A DNA stretch of 64,000 nt, taken from the NCBI GenBank assembly GCA_002501485.1, contig DLTS01000011.1, forward strand, positions 3,915-67,914, read 5' to 3'. Every line of letters starts with the position of its first letter. The first letter of the stretch is position 1. The stretch is from Acidimicrobiaceae bacterium UBA7830 (GTDB lineage Bacteria; Actinomycetota; Acidimicrobiia; Acidimicrobiales; Ilumatobacteraceae). The notes beneath the pieces are model-generated. The model did not search any database and was not told the DNA's origin. It was given only the letters and a program-made list of their open reading frames with translations. The translations under genes and the position numbers were made by a program. Shown piece by piece: positions 25,765 through 35,022 of this stretch.

Positions 25765-26097
25765 ATGAATCGTGCCTATGAACTCATGGTAATCGTCGAT
25801 GGCGATGTCGAAGATCCGGCGGCTCAGTCCTGGGTTAAGATCGTCTCCGATGGCATCACCTCAGCCGGAGGTTCCCTCCACGGCAAGCCCGATTGGTGGG
25901 GCAAGCGTGCGTTCGCCTACCCGATCAATAAGAAAGAATTGGGGTACTATCTCGTTGTCGAGTGTGTCGCACCAGCGGGTGCTCTCGATGAACTTGAGCG
26001 TTCGCTCCGTCTCGCAGACGACATTGTCCGCCACAAACTCATCCGTCTTCCCGAGACTGAAGCAGAGCGTCGCGGTATGACCGGAGCAGCTGCCTGA
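25765..26097 (+). CDS. rpsF: 30S ribosomal protein S6
   Basis: 110-residue S6 (NRAYELMVIVDGDVED, then WWGKRAFAYPINKKELGYYLVV and RSLRLADDIVRHKLIRLPE). S6 binds the platform of the small subunit together with S18, encoded two genes on. The ribosome-binding site GAAGGGAG is well placed. It leads the rpsF-ssb-rpsR-rplI-dnaB gene group. Confidence 0.97.
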   Translation: MNRAYELMVIVDGDVEDPAAQSWVKIVSDGITSAGGSLHGKPDWWGKRAFAYPINKKELGYYLVVECVAPAGALDELERSLRLADDIVRHKLIRLPETEAERRGMTGAAA

Positions 26098-26122
26098 GAG
26101 CAGCGTAAGAAGGGAGTCCCAG

Positions 26123-26563
26123 ATGGCAACAAACACCATCACGCTGATTGGCAACCTCACTCGTGACCCTGAACTTCGGTACACCACTGGTGGCCGCGGC
26201 GTTGCAAGTTTCGGCCTCGCGGTCAATCGTCGTTATCAAGTCAATGGTGAGTGGCAAGAACAAGTGTCCTATTTCAATGTCGTCTGTTGGGGTGACCTCG
26301 GTGAAAATGCCGCAGCCACCCTCACGAAGGGCAATCGCTGCATCGTTGCCGGTCGCATGGAACAACGTGACTACGAGACCAACGCAGGCGAGAAGCGCAC
26401 CGTATTTGAAGTAGTGGCCGACGAAATCGGACCAAGCCTGCGCTGGGCCACCGCCCAAGTCGAGCGCACTGAGCGCTCAGGTGGCTTTGGTGGTGGAGGC
26501 GCTCCAAGCCAGTCACCGCAAGCAGCACCTGATCCGGTGTATGGCGACGAAGAGCCGTTCTGA
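26123..26563 (+). CDS. ssb: Single-stranded DNA-binding protein
   Basis: 146 residues. The OB fold starts NTITLIGNLTRDPELRYTTGG and includes VSYFNVVCWGDLGENAAATL and GEKRTVFEVVADEIGPSLRWA. A Gly/Gln/Pro-rich linker leads to the acidic tip DEEPF, the partner-binding tail of SSB. It coats single-stranded DNA during replication and repair. Confidence 0.97.
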   Translation: MATNTITLIGNLTRDPELRYTTGGRGVASFGLAVNRRYQVNGEWQEQVSYFNVVCWGDLGENAAATLTKGNRCIVAGRMEQRDYETNAGEKRTVFEVVADEIGPSLRWATAQVERTERSGGFGGGGAPSQSPQAAPDPVYGDEEPF

Positions 26564-26614
26564 TTTCACATAAACATTCGTAGTTTCATCACATTTGTCC
26601 AGGAGGACCAAAAA

Positions 26615-27046
26615 ATGGCGAAAAGCCCAGGCCGCGGACAGCGCGCACGAGATGCCGCTCCCCGCAAATTTAAGAAAAAGACCAGCCCTCTCATTATTGA
26701 GAAAGTTGAGTATGTCGACTACAAAGACGTCGACCTGCTCTCACGCTTCATGAGTGATCGCGGCAAGATCCGTGGTCAGCGCATCAACGGTAACGACGTT
26801 CAGCAGCAGCGCGAGGTGGCAAACGCCATCAAGATTGCACGCGAAATGGGGCTGTTGCCTTATGCCCGTCGAGTCGCGTCGGCCTCCCGAGGACGTCCAT
26901 CGCGTGACGGGGGTCGCCCACGTAATGACGAGAATTCAGTCGAGACCAATGAGACCGAAATCGATGAGATTGAAAACGAAGAGGTGATGGACGATCAGGC
27001 AGAAGACCAGGTCGAGGCCACCATCGAGGACGGAGAGGAGGCCTGA
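26615..27046 (+). CDS. rpsR: 30S ribosomal protein S18 with acidic C-terminal extension
   Basis: 143 residues. Residues 20-88 form a normal S18 core ([49 protein letters not shown]). A basic stretch (about 90-103) follows, then residues 104-143 have 19 Asp/Glu and no Lys/Arg. S18 is usually 70-90 residues, so the tail is extra. The ribosome-binding site AGGAGG is strong. The stop is one base before rplI. Confidence 0.95.
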   Translation: MAKSPGRGQRARDAAPRKFKKKTSPLIIEKVEYVDYKDVDLLSRFMSDRGKIRGQRINGNDVQQQREVANAIKIAREMGLLPYARRVASASRGRPSRDGGRPRNDENSVETNETEIDEIENEEVMDDQAEDQVEATIEDGEEA

Positions 27047-27047
27047 G

Positions 27048-27494
27048 ATGAAGGTCATTCTTCGCGATGACATGCAAGACCTTGGCAAGCGCGGCGACAT
27101 CGTTGACGTTGCCGATGGGTACGCCCGCAACTACCTCCTTCCAAAAGGTAAGGCGATAGTTGCAACACCTGGAGCAGTAGAGCAGGCTTCGAAAATGCGC
27201 CGCGCTCGTGACCTCCGTGACGCAAGCGATCGAGAGGCGGCAACAACCGTTGCATCGACACTCGTCCCAATGGTGTTCACCATCGAGGCCCGGGTTGGTA
27301 GTGAAGGCAAGTTGTTCGGTTCGGTGACCTCAGCTGATATTGCTGATGCGGTTGAGGCACAGTCATCGGTTGCGATCGATCGTCGCAAAATTGAGATCGC
27401 TGACCAGATCAAGACGGCCGGACAGCACGTCGTTACCGCATCTCTTCACCCCGAGGTGTCATTTCCGATCACCGTTGAGGTCGTTGCTTCTTAA
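27048..27494 (+). CDS. rplI: 50S ribosomal protein L9
   Basis: 148-residue L9. The N-terminal RNA-binding domain is KVILRDDMQDLGKRGDIVDV then GYARNYLLPKGKAIVAT, the central helix is charged, and the C-terminal domain has GKLFGSVTSADIADAV. The gene is coupled to rpsR and followed by a strong hairpin terminator. Confidence 0.97.
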   Translation: MKVILRDDMQDLGKRGDIVDVADGYARNYLLPKGKAIVATPGAVEQASKMRRARDLRDASDREAATTVASTLVPMVFTIEARVGSEGKLFGSVTSADIADAVEAQSSVAIDRRKIEIADQIKTAGQHVVTASLHPEVSFPITVEVVAS

Positions 27495-27517
27495 GTCTCG
27501 GAGATACTCGCTCTGTG

Positions 27518-27556
27518 AACACAGCCGGCCCGGTTATACATCGGGCCGGCTGTGTT
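27518..27556 (+). terminator. Rho-independent-like terminator after rplI
   Basis: Perfect 15-bp stem (AACACAGCCGGCCCG at 27518-27532 and its complement at 27542-27556) with a nine-base loop. It is 24 bases after the rplI stop and is followed by a modest T-rich tract. It should separate rpsF-rplI transcription from dnaB. Confidence 0.85.
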
Positions 27557-27590
27557 GTCTTTACTGCTCAAAATATGGGTCGAGCAGGAG

Positions 27591-27659
27591 TTGTCCCCAT
27601 TCTTGTCCACAGGACAATCCACACGGTTTTCCACAAAGTTGTACCCCTTTCTTCCCACA
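27591..27659 (+). promoter_or_regulatory. Six DnaA-box-like 9-mers at exact 12-bp spacing, upstream of dnaB
   Basis: Start positions are 27591 (TTGTCCCCA), 27603 (TTGTCCACA), 27615 (CAATCCACA), 27627 (TTTTCCACA), 27639 (TTGTACCCC) and 27651 (CTTCCCACA). All are on the same strand, at a constant 12-base pitch. The second is the common actinobacterial DnaA box; the outer ones are weaker. The array lies between the rplI terminator and the dnaB start, so it probably overlaps the dnaB promoter. Confidence 0.75.
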
Positions 27660-27686
27660 GGCTCGACGTGAAAGAGTAGAGACCTC

Positions 27687-29144
27687 ATGACCGACGAGAC
27701 CCCCTTCCCGCCACTGCCACCCGACGAATCTGCTCCGGAGTCGGCCTTTGATAACGCGCCATCGCGCGGAAACTCAGGGCGTGGCAATGATCGAGGAAGT
27801 CGCCGGCGTTCAGGGTCGGCGGGAAGAGTTCCCCCTCACAATCTCGAAGCTGAAGAATCTGTACTCGGTGCCCTGCTGCTCTCTCGAGAAGCGATCGGTA
27901 CGGTCTCTGAGCTTGGTCTTATGCCTGACGATTTCTACCGACCGGCGCACCGCCACATTTATGATGCGGTGCGCTCGCTCTATGCAAGTGCTGGACCGGT
28001 CGACGTCGTTACCGTCGCCGATGAACTGCGGCGAGGCGGGCTCCTCGACGAAATCGGCGGATCAGAAAGCCTGCACGAACTGCAGAACATGACGCCTGCG
28101 GTCTCAAGCGTCGGGCACTACGCAAAGATTGTTCAAGACACGGCGCTACTGCGCCGACTCATCTTCGTCGCTGGCGATATCGCAGAGCTCGCCTATGGAG
28201 AGCCGGACGATGTTGCGCAAGCACTCGACGCAGCGGAGACCCGCGTGTTTGAGATTGCAGAAGACCGCGTTGCCGACACCACGCGCAGCCTGGACGATTT
28301 GCTGCCCGAAATTTTCCAACAACTTGAAGACACCTTCCACCGAGGTGACGTCGTCACCGGATTGCAAACCGGCTTCGTCGACATCGACGAATTGCTCTCA
28401 GGATTGCAACAAAGTGCGCTTTACATCGTTGGAGCGCGACCGGCGATGGGCAAGAGTGCGTTTGGTCTCAATATTGCATCGCATGTTGCGATGAACTCTG
28501 GGGCGCCTGTGCTTGTGTTCTCACTCGAGATGGGCCATACCGAACTTTCGCATCGAATTCTTTCTTCCGAAGCTCGAGTGGACTCGATGAAGATGCGCAA
28601 GGGCAACCTTCAAGACACCGATTGGACGAAAATCGGAAAGGCCATCGGCCGTCTTGAAGTTCCCATGTTTCTCGATGACAACCCTCGCGTCACCGTGATG
28701 GAAATACGGGCGAAGGCGCGTCGAATCAAAGCTCGTTACGGAGCACTCGGATTAATTGTCATTGACTACATCCAGCTCATGACTTCGGGAAGTTTTGCCG
28801 AGAACCGACAGCTAGAGGTCTCGGAGATCAGCCGAAACCTGAAGATCCTCGCCCGTGAACTTGAAGTACCGATCATTGCGCTCAGTCAGCTAAGTCGCCG
28901 TCTCGAAGAGCGTTCTGACAAGCGTCCAATGCTGTCTGATCTCCGTGAGTCAGGATCACTTGAACAAGATGCTGACGTCGTCATGTTCTTGTACCGCGAT
29001 GAGGTCTACAACCCTGAAACAAATGATCGCGCCAGCGCTGAGGTCATCATCGCGAAGCACCGCGCCGGGCCGATCGGAACAAGGAAACTCGTGTGGCTTG
29101 GGCAATACACCCGATTTGAGAACGCCGCCAGAGGTGGTGTCTAA
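27687..29144 (+). CDS. dnaB: Replicative DNA helicase DnaB
   Basis: 485-residue hexameric helicase. The N-terminal domain begins after a 45-residue polar leader (PHNLEAEESVLGALLLSREA). The RecA-like domain shows Walker A VGARPAMGKSAFGLN, Walker B GLIVIDYIQLM, and SQLSRRLEERSDKRPMLSDL with the arginine finger region. No intein is present, unlike in some mycobacteria. Its upstream gap holds the DnaA-box array, suggesting initiator control of helicase supply. Confidence 0.97.
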   Translation: MTDETPFPPLPPDESAPESAFDNAPSRGNSGRGNDRGSRRRSGSAGRVPPHNLEAEESVLGALLLSREAIGTVSELGLMPDDFYRPAHRHIYDAVRSLYASAGPVDVVTVADELRRGGLLDEIGGSESLHELQNMTPAVSSVGHYAKIVQDTALLRRLIFVAGDIAELAYGEPDDVAQALDAAETRVFEIAEDRVADTTRSLDDLLPEIFQQLEDTFHRGDVVTGLQTGFVDIDELLSGLQQSALYIVGARPAMGKSAFGLNIASHVAMNSGAPVLVFSLEMGHTELSHRILSSEARVDSMKMRKGNLQDTDWTKIGKAIGRLEVPMFLDDNPRVTVMEIRAKARRIKARYGALGLIVIDYIQLMTSGSFAENRQLEVSEISRNLKILARELEVPIIALSQLSRRLEERSDKRPMLSDLRESGSLEQDADVVMFLYRDEVYNPETNDRASAEVIIAKHRAGPIGTRKLVWLGQYTRFENAARGGV

Positions 29145-29174
29145 ACCTCGGCTCGATGCAGGCATACTCGTCTG

Positions 29175-30137
29175 GTGACAGAACGCCATGCAGTACAGAT
29201 GCAGGGGGTGGTCAAACGATTTGGCGACACCCTCGCGCTCGACGGGGTTGACCTCGCAGTACCAGCGGGAGCCGTGTACGGGCTCCTTGGCCCAAACGGT
29301 GCGGGCAAGACGACATCGGTCAAAGTGCTCACGACCTTGATTCGGCCAGATGCCGGCACGGCCGCCATTGACGGCATCGATGTCGTGAAAAATCCTGACG
29401 AGGTTCGCCGCCGTATCGGGCTTACCGGGCAGTACGCCGCTGTTGATGAGCGACTCACCGCCCGCGAAAACCTTGTGTACATCGGTCGACTTTTTCACCT
29501 CGGCACGGCAGAAGCGCGTTTACGCTCCGGCGAACTGCTCGATCGCTTTGACCTCGCCGATTCAGCAGATCGCGTGGTGAAAGGGTTTTCGGGAGGCATG
29601 CGGCGCCGGCTTGATATCGCGATGAGCCTCATCGCTAATCCGTCAGTGCTGTTCCTTGATGAACCGACCACCGGCCTCGACCCACGAAGCCGTCTTGGCA
29701 TGTGGGATGTCATTGAAGATCTTGCAGCTGATGGAACCACAGTGCTGCTCACGACCCAGTATCTCGAAGAAGCCGACCGGCTCGCCGAGCAGATCGTCGT
29801 GATCGACCAGGGGCGGGTGATCGCCGAAGGAACTCCAGATGAACTCAAATCTCGGACGGGTGGAGCTCTACTCCAAGTCTCGATTGCACGTGCCGAAAAC
29901 CGAGAGCTTGCGATGTCAGTTTTGACCCCGCTGTGCACAGGTCGTGTTGAAGTTCGTGACGACCGAACCTTCGAAGCACCAATTACTGCCGGTGACCGAG
30001 TCGTACCGAGCGTCATTCGTGCGCTCGATGATGCTGGCGTCGACGTGCTCGATGTCGTTGTTCGTCGACCATCGCTCGATGATGTCTTCCTTGCTTTGAC
30101 CGGACACTTTGCATCGGGAGAGGAGGCAACGTCATGA
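29175..30137 (+). CDS. ABC transporter ATP-binding protein (DrrA-like)
   Basis: 320 residues, GTG start. Walker A GPNGAGKTTSVKVL, signature SGGMRRRLDIAMSL, Walker B VLFLDEPTTGLDPRSR and the switch His region (TTQYLEEADRLAEQI) are all present. The C-terminal extension (about 230-320) is typical of the DrrA/daunorubicin-resistance subfamily. With the permease that overlaps it by four bases it forms an exporter; the substrate is unknown. Confidence 0.92.
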   Translation: MTERHAVQMQGVVKRFGDTLALDGVDLAVPAGAVYGLLGPNGAGKTTSVKVLTTLIRPDAGTAAIDGIDVVKNPDEVRRRIGLTGQYAAVDERLTARENLVYIGRLFHLGTAEARLRSGELLDRFDLADSADRVVKGFSGGMRRRLDIAMSLIANPSVLFLDEPTTGLDPRSRLGMWDVIEDLAADGTTVLLTTQYLEEADRLAEQIVVIDQGRVIAEGTPDELKSRTGGALLQVSIARAENRELAMSVLTPLCTGRVEVRDDRTFEAPITAGDRVVPSVIRALDDAGVDVLDVVVRRPSLDDVFLALTGHFASGEEATS

Positions 30138-30910
30138 ATCGGCTTCAGGCAACCCTCCACGACTCATTCGTTGAGGCCGAACGTCACCTACGAGTGATTC
30201 CTCGCAATATCGAATTGTTGATCTTTGCGACCATCCAGCCGATCATGTTTCTTGCGCTGTTCGCGTATGTCTTTGGCGGGTCGATCTCGATTCCCGGGTT
30301 TGATAACTACGACCAGTTCCTCATGCCAGGAATTTTCAGTCAATCCCTTGTCTTTGGGTCAGCGTTCACCTCGATTGGTCTCGCAGAAGATCTTTCGAAA
30401 GGTCTTGTCGACCGTTTGCGGTCACTGCCGATGAGTCGCTCGGCAGTCATCATCGGTCGCACGGTGAGCGATCTAGTGCGCAACCTCCTCACATTTGGTG
30501 TGATGCTCGTAGCTGCGTTTTTGCTCGGCTTTCGGTTTGGAGGTTCGGTCACCGATGCTGTGCTTGCGACCGGTTTGCTTGTGCTGTTTTCGTATGCGTT
30601 GAGCTGGGTACAGGCGCTTATTGGGCTCGCTGTCTCATCGGTCGAGGCCGCGAACTCGGCCGGATTCATTTGGATGTTTCCGCTGACGTTTGTGTCATCT
30701 GCATTCGTTGACCCATCGACAATGCCGAGATGGCTAGAAGCGGTAGCGAATGCGAATCCGTTCACCGTGGTGACCAACGCAGCGCGGTCGCTATATAACG
30801 GGCTCCCTGTCGGAAATGACGCCTGGCTTTCTCTCGCCTGGTCAGTTGGCCTGATTGCTGTGTTTTCAATGATTGCGACTCGAAAGTTCTCGCGTTCGAC
30901 ATCTTCCTAG
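30134..30910 (+). CDS. ABC-2 type transporter permease (DrrB-like)
   Basis: 258 residues with six hydrophobic segments, beginning at IELLIFATIQPIMFLALFAYVFGG. The DrrB-family pattern NYDQFLMPGIFSQSLVFGS and GLVDRLRSLPMSRSAVIIGRT is clear. It pairs with the ATPase upstream. The gene ends 15 bases before the convergent AMP-binding gene. Confidence 0.9.
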   Translation: MNRLQATLHDSFVEAERHLRVIPRNIELLIFATIQPIMFLALFAYVFGGSISIPGFDNYDQFLMPGIFSQSLVFGSAFTSIGLAEDLSKGLVDRLRSLPMSRSAVIIGRTVSDLVRNLLTFGVMLVAAFLLGFRFGGSVTDAVLATGLLVLFSYALSWVQALIGLAVSSVEAANSAGFIWMFPLTFVSSAFVDPSTMPRWLEAVANANPFTVVTNAARSLYNGLPVGNDAWLSLAWSVGLIAVFSMIATRKFSRSTSS

Positions 30911-30925
30911 CGAACGCAACATCGG

Positions 30926-32344
30926 TTAGCTCAACAGTTCTGCTGCTTGGTTACGCAGATCGGTCAACCTGATCTTCACCCCGTTAGGCCCATCGGTGAT
31001 GGGAAATTCATTGAGAGACACAACTCTTACTGGCACTTTGTAGCGGGCAAGTCGACCGCGGCAATGCTCGATGACCTCGTCCTCACTGATGGTTGCACCC
31101 TCTTCGGGAATCACGAATGCAACTGGCCGTGACCCGGTCTGGAGACCAACGGCTACGACTTGGGCATCGGCAACTCTTGGAGCACTGCACAGTGCTTCAG
31201 CGATTTCTGCCGGCGCAACAAGAAATCCTCCCAGCCGAAGAATGTCGCCTAGTCGTGAGATGTAGTGGAAGGTGCGGTCGTCATCCATCTCTGCGAGGTC
31301 GCCTGTCTTGAACCACACGACACCTATGTCATCAGTCACCATGTACTGGGCGGTGAGTTCGTCGTCGACGGCGTCACCACCCTCTTGGAGGTAGCCGGCG
31401 AAGAGACTCGGCCCACGAAGTTGAAGTTCGCCATCAACAACTCGCGCCGAGGCTCGAGGCGACACGAGCATGCCACCTGCACGAGATCTACCGTCGCTAT
31501 CGAGTCGTGGGTCGCGGAGCGAAAAGAGAGCTTGCACCTCACTCATTCCGTAGAGCCCGGTCAGGGTTGCGCCCTTTGCTTCCGCCCGGGAGACGATGTC
31601 ACTCAACGATGTGTTGAACTGCGCGTATCCGCTGATGCGGAGATGAGAGAGATCAGCGCCGGCGAGCAAGAGCCGGTGGAACATGTCATCGCTTCCGTTC
31701 ATCGCGGTGATCTGCTCACTATGAGTGAGCGCTGAGGTCCCATCAACAGAGAACTGGTTGACGACGACTCGGGCGCCAGCGGCAACGGCGGCGATGAGGC
31801 TGCTGAGACCAAAGGTTCCACACAGCGGGAGTGCCATGAGAACGGTGTCGGCGTTCGAGTATCCAAAATGATCGACGATGTCAACGGTGTGTTCAATCAC
31901 CGAGCGTTGATGGTGCAGGACCATCTTTGGCTTCGATGTCGTACCCGACGTTGTGAAGATGATGAACGGAAGATCTTGCGCATTCGCATACACATCAGGC
32001 TCGGCATCGTCGTGATGAGAGAGGTTTGGGTGGCGGGCTCCTGATCGAGTGACAAGTTCATCAACTTCGACTTGCGAATACTTCGTGTTCACCGCAACGA
32101 CGACGATTCCTCCAAGAGCTGCTGCAAGAAGCAACTCAAGTGCTTGGATGTCATTTCCTCGGTGTAAAGCCAGCCGATCTCCTTGAGCGAAACCTTGGGC
32201 TCGTAGTTGACGGAGGCGCTGTTCGGCACGACGTACAAGTTCTTTGCTTTCAATCTCTTCTCCGTTGTCGAAGACAAGAACAGCATCAGACATTGAGAAC
32301 AGATCTGCCACGTTCTGAAAAGTTGTTTCGCGAATGGATGCCAT
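30926..32344 (-). CDS. AMP-binding acyl-CoA synthetase-like protein
   Basis: About 472 residues. The adenylation motif FIIFTTSGTTSKPKMVLHHQ and the later TGDLAEMDDDRTFHYISRLGD are intact, and GRLARYKVPVRVV ends the C-terminal domain. It lacks the clear PKT...GK end lysine in a standard context (a KI near the end is present). It is shorter than most FadD proteins. ATG 32344 is preferred to the GTG 15 bases upstream. The substrate is unknown. Confidence 0.8.
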   Translation of the reverse strand: MASIRETTFQNVADLFSMSDAVLVFDNGEEIESKELVRRAEQRLRQLRAQGFAQGDRLALHRGNDIQALELLLAAALGGIVVVAVNTKYSQVEVDELVTRSGARHPNLSHHDDAEPDVYANAQDLPFIIFTTSGTTSKPKMVLHHQRSVIEHTVDIVDHFGYSNADTVLMALPLCGTFGLSSLIAAVAAGARVVVNQFSVDGTSALTHSEQITAMNGSDDMFHRLLLAGADLSHLRISGYAQFNTSLSDIVSRAEAKGATLTGLYGMSEVQALFSLRDPRLDSDGRSRAGGMLVSPRASARVVDGELQLRGPSLFAGYLQEGGDAVDDELTAQYMVTDDIGVVWFKTGDLAEMDDDRTFHYISRLGDILRLGGFLVAPAEIAEALCSAPRVADAQVVAVGLQTGSRPVAFVIPEEGATISEDEVIEHCRGRLARYKVPVRVVSLNEFPITDGPNGVKIRLTDLRNQAAELLS

Positions 32345-32373
32345 ACTGCAGTGTCGCACGGCAAACTGTTGGG

Positions 32374-32601
32374 ATGTTCCTCGGAGAGGACCTCATTGCG
32401 TGGTTGCTGCTTGCGCTTGGTGGCGCGTTGTGTATTGGAAACTTGCTCGCGCTCGTTCGACCGCCGACACCACCAGCAGGCTCGGTTGAAGCATTGACCG
32501 ACGGTCCGCCTCCTCGACCTCCACTGTTTCGCAGCTTGTTCTACGCAGTGCTCGGTTTCATTGCCTCAGTGTGGTCACTTGCCACACTGATCTCCGGGTA
32601 G
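32374..32601 (+). CDS. Small two-segment membrane protein
   Basis: 75 residues from ATG 32374: a membrane segment (LIAWLLLALGGALCIGNLLALV), a Pro-rich loop, and a second segment (FYAVLGFIASVWSLATLI). No family recognised. It stops six bases before engB and is divergent from the AMP-binding gene with a 29-base gap, so it may share the engB promoter. Codon use looks coding. Confidence 0.65.
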   Translation: MFLGEDLIAWLLLALGGALCIGNLLALVRPPTPPAGSVEALTDGPPPRPPLFRSLFYAVLGFIASVWSLATLISG

Positions 32602-32607
32602 TTCACC

Positions 32608-33195
32608 ATGGCGTCAAAACCGCTGCAGTTGAAGTTTGTGCAGTCAGCTACGCGGGTTCATCAACTGCCGGAACTCGGCCCTGAGGTTGCCTTTGTTGGT
32701 CGCTCAAATGTGGGGAAGAGTTCACTGATCAACGCCCTCGCCCATCAGCGTCAACTCGCACGAGTATCGAATACTCCCGGCCGTACACAGCTGATCAATG
32801 TCTTCTCGCACCTCGCCGGGGGAGCAGTCGTCGATTTGCCGGGTTACGGGTATGCGAGAGTCCCTGGCCACATTCGTGGCGACTGGTCGTCGATGATCGA
32901 GGGTTACCTTCTCGAACGCGAAGAACTCGTCATGGTTTTCGCGCTTGTTGACGGCGAGATCGGACCGACCCCGCTTGACGTACAGATGCTTGAGTGGTTG
33001 CGGTACAACGACGTCCCTCACACGGTGGTCGCAACAAAATCCGACAAGGTGAAATCGGCAAAACGCCAACGTCGGAAACGTGATCTGGCTGAGGGATGCA
33101 TGCTTGAACAGGGCGACATTGTGTGGGTGTCGGCATCAAAAAACGTCGGCGTCGATCGCTTGCGTGACCTTGTCATCAGCCACCTGACGACCTGA
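32608..33195 (+). CDS. engB: Ribosome biogenesis GTPase YsxC/EngB
   Basis: 195-residue GTPase needed for assembly of the large ribosomal subunit. G1 is GRSNVGKSSLINALAH, the switch region is NTPGRTQLINVF, G3 is VDLPGYGYARVP, and G4 is VATKSDKVK. The length is normal and the gene is well recognised. Confidence 0.95.
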   Translation: MASKPLQLKFVQSATRVHQLPELGPEVAFVGRSNVGKSSLINALAHQRQLARVSNTPGRTQLINVFSHLAGGAVVDLPGYGYARVPGHIRGDWSSMIEGYLLEREELVMVFALVDGEIGPTPLDVQMLEWLRYNDVPHTVVATKSDKVKSAKRQRRKRDLAEGCMLEQGDIVWVSASKNVGVDRLRDLVISHLTT

Positions 33196-33267
33196 GCGCC
33201 CTGGTGGCGAAAACGAGTTGTCACCGATGAGAAGTTGCTCTTCCTTATCGGTAAAACTAGGCGTTCT

Positions 33268-35022
33268 ATGCCTACCGCACTGATGCAGCATTATTTGTCG
33301 ACATGGGAAGAAATGGCGGCCGATGGTGGCCAGTTCGAAATGACCGAAATCACCGTTCGTGGGGTTCCGATGCGCGTGTACAAGAATGCGCCGCCAACAA
33401 TGCGTGCCTTTTGGGAACTGACCGCCGGGTATGCCGACCGCGATTACATCGTCTACGAGGATGAGCGGTTCACCTACGCCGAGGTCGCAGCATCGGTTCG
33501 TTCGCTCGCCCACTACTTTCGAGATTCCCACGGCGTTGGCAGTGGCGATCGGGTTGCGATCTCGATGCGAAATTTCCCAGAGTGGGTGGTGACGTACTGG
33601 GCAACGGTGTCACTTGGCGCAGCCGTTGTTGGCATGAATGCGTGGTGGACTTCAGAAGAGATGAAGTTTGGTCTCAATGACGCGCAGCCAAAGGTCGCGA
33701 TCGTCGATGATGAACGCCTCGAGCGACTGTTGCCGGTGCTTGACGAGGTCCGCGCCGATGTCGCTCTTCATGTGATATCGGTGCGCAGTGACCGCGACCT
33801 TCCTGACAACTGTTCACGTTGGAGTGATGTTGTTGATGCGTCTAACGCTCCAGCAGACCTGCCGCCGGCCGATATCGACCCCGACGACGACGCCTGCATT
33901 TTCTACACCTCAGGAACGACCGGCTTCCCCAAGGGTGCTCAACTCACCCACCGAGGTTCAGTACACAATGTTATGAATCTTGTCTTCATGAGCCTGACTG
34001 CTGCAGCCGCTGAGGCAAAGGCGAAGGCTGCAGGCGATATTGAAGGCAATGAGATGGGCAATCTCACCGACTCTGCCAGTCAGCCGGTGTATATGGCGCC
34101 GACACCGTTGTTCCATGTCACGGCGAACAACTGTCTCTTGCAGCCATGCACGCTCGTCGGCGGAAAAATTGTGCTCACCTACAAATGGGATCCAGGTCGT
34201 GCACTCGAACTCATTGAACGCGAAGGCGTTACCACATTCTCTGGTGTGCCCACGATGAGTCGAGAACTGATTTCGCATCCAGATTGGGAAACCCGCGACA
34301 CGAGCACAGTGCAAGGAATGGGCGGTGGCGGCGCAGCATTGCAACCTGACCTTGTCGACAAGATCGACAAGAGCCTGTCGAAGGGCGCACCGTCAACCGG
34401 CTACGGGCTGACCGAAACACACGGCATCGTGACCTCCAGCGCAGCGAAGTTTTTCATTGAGAAGCCTGCGTCTTGTGGTCGCGTCGTACCGGTCTGCGAT
34501 GTAAAGCTCATCGATGACGATGAAAACGACGTTGTGATCACTCCAGAGGCGCGCGGGCAATTGTGTGTGCGTGGACCGGTCGTGGTGAAGGGGTACATCA
34601 ATCGACCTGAGGCAACAGCAGACGCGATTCGCAACGGATGGTTTAACACGGGCGATGTTGCAATGGTTGATGACGACGGGTTTATTTACATCGTTGACCG
34701 AGCCAAGGACATGGTGTTGCGCGGTGGAGAGAACGTGTACTCAGCAGAGGTTGAGGCTGCCATCTATCAGAACGAAGCAGTTGCAGAGGCCGCCGTGTTT
34801 GGCGTTCCTGACGACCGCCTCGGAGAAGAGGTTGGTGTCGCCATTCACTTGCACCCGAGTGCCTCGCTGTCGGCCGAAGCTCTTCAAGAGTTCTTAGGTA
34901 AGCGCATTGCGAAGCACAAGGTGCCTCGCTACGTGTGGATTCTTGATGAGAAACTTCCGCAAAACGCGAACGGCAAATTTTTGAAACGCGAGCTAAAAGA
35001 GCGGCTTATCCCGACGTTGTGA
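33268..35022 (+). CDS. Acyl-CoA synthetase (FadD-type)
   Basis: 584 residues. AMP-binding motif [19 protein letters not shown], the A5 region [11 protein letters not shown], the A7/A8 motif [27 protein letters not shown] and the catalytic Lys end [14 protein letters not shown] are intact. It activates a carboxylic acid to its CoA thioester; chain length cannot be read from sequence. It is a clear paralogue of the gene at 55213. Its last 17 bases overlap the convergent clpB. Confidence 0.9.
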   Translation: MPTALMQHYLSTWEEMAADGGQFEMTEITVRGVPMRVYKNAPPTMRAFWELTAGYADRDYIVYEDERFTYAEVAASVRSLAHYFRDSHGVGSGDRVAISMRNFPEWVVTYWATVSLGAAVVGMNAWWTSEEMKFGLNDAQPKVAIVDDERLERLLPVLDEVRADVALHVISVRSDRDLPDNCSRWSDVVDASNAPADLPPADIDPDDDACIFYTSGTTGFPKGAQLTHRGSVHNVMNLVFMSLTAAAAEAKAKAAGDIEGNEMGNLTDSASQPVYMAPTPLFHVTANNCLLQPCTLVGGKIVLTYKWDPGRALELIEREGVTTFSGVPTMSRELISHPDWETRDTSTVQGMGGGGAALQPDLVDKIDKSLSKGAPSTGYGLTETHGIVTSSAAKFFIEKPASCGRVVPVCDVKLIDDDENDVVITPEARGQLCVRGPVVVKGYINRPEATADAIRNGWFNTGDVAMVDDDGFIYIVDRAKDMVLRGGENVYSAEVEAAIYQNEAVAEAAVFGVPDDRLGEEVGVAIHLHPSASLSAEALQEFLGKRIAKHKVPRYVWILDEKLPQNANGKFLKRELKERLIPTL

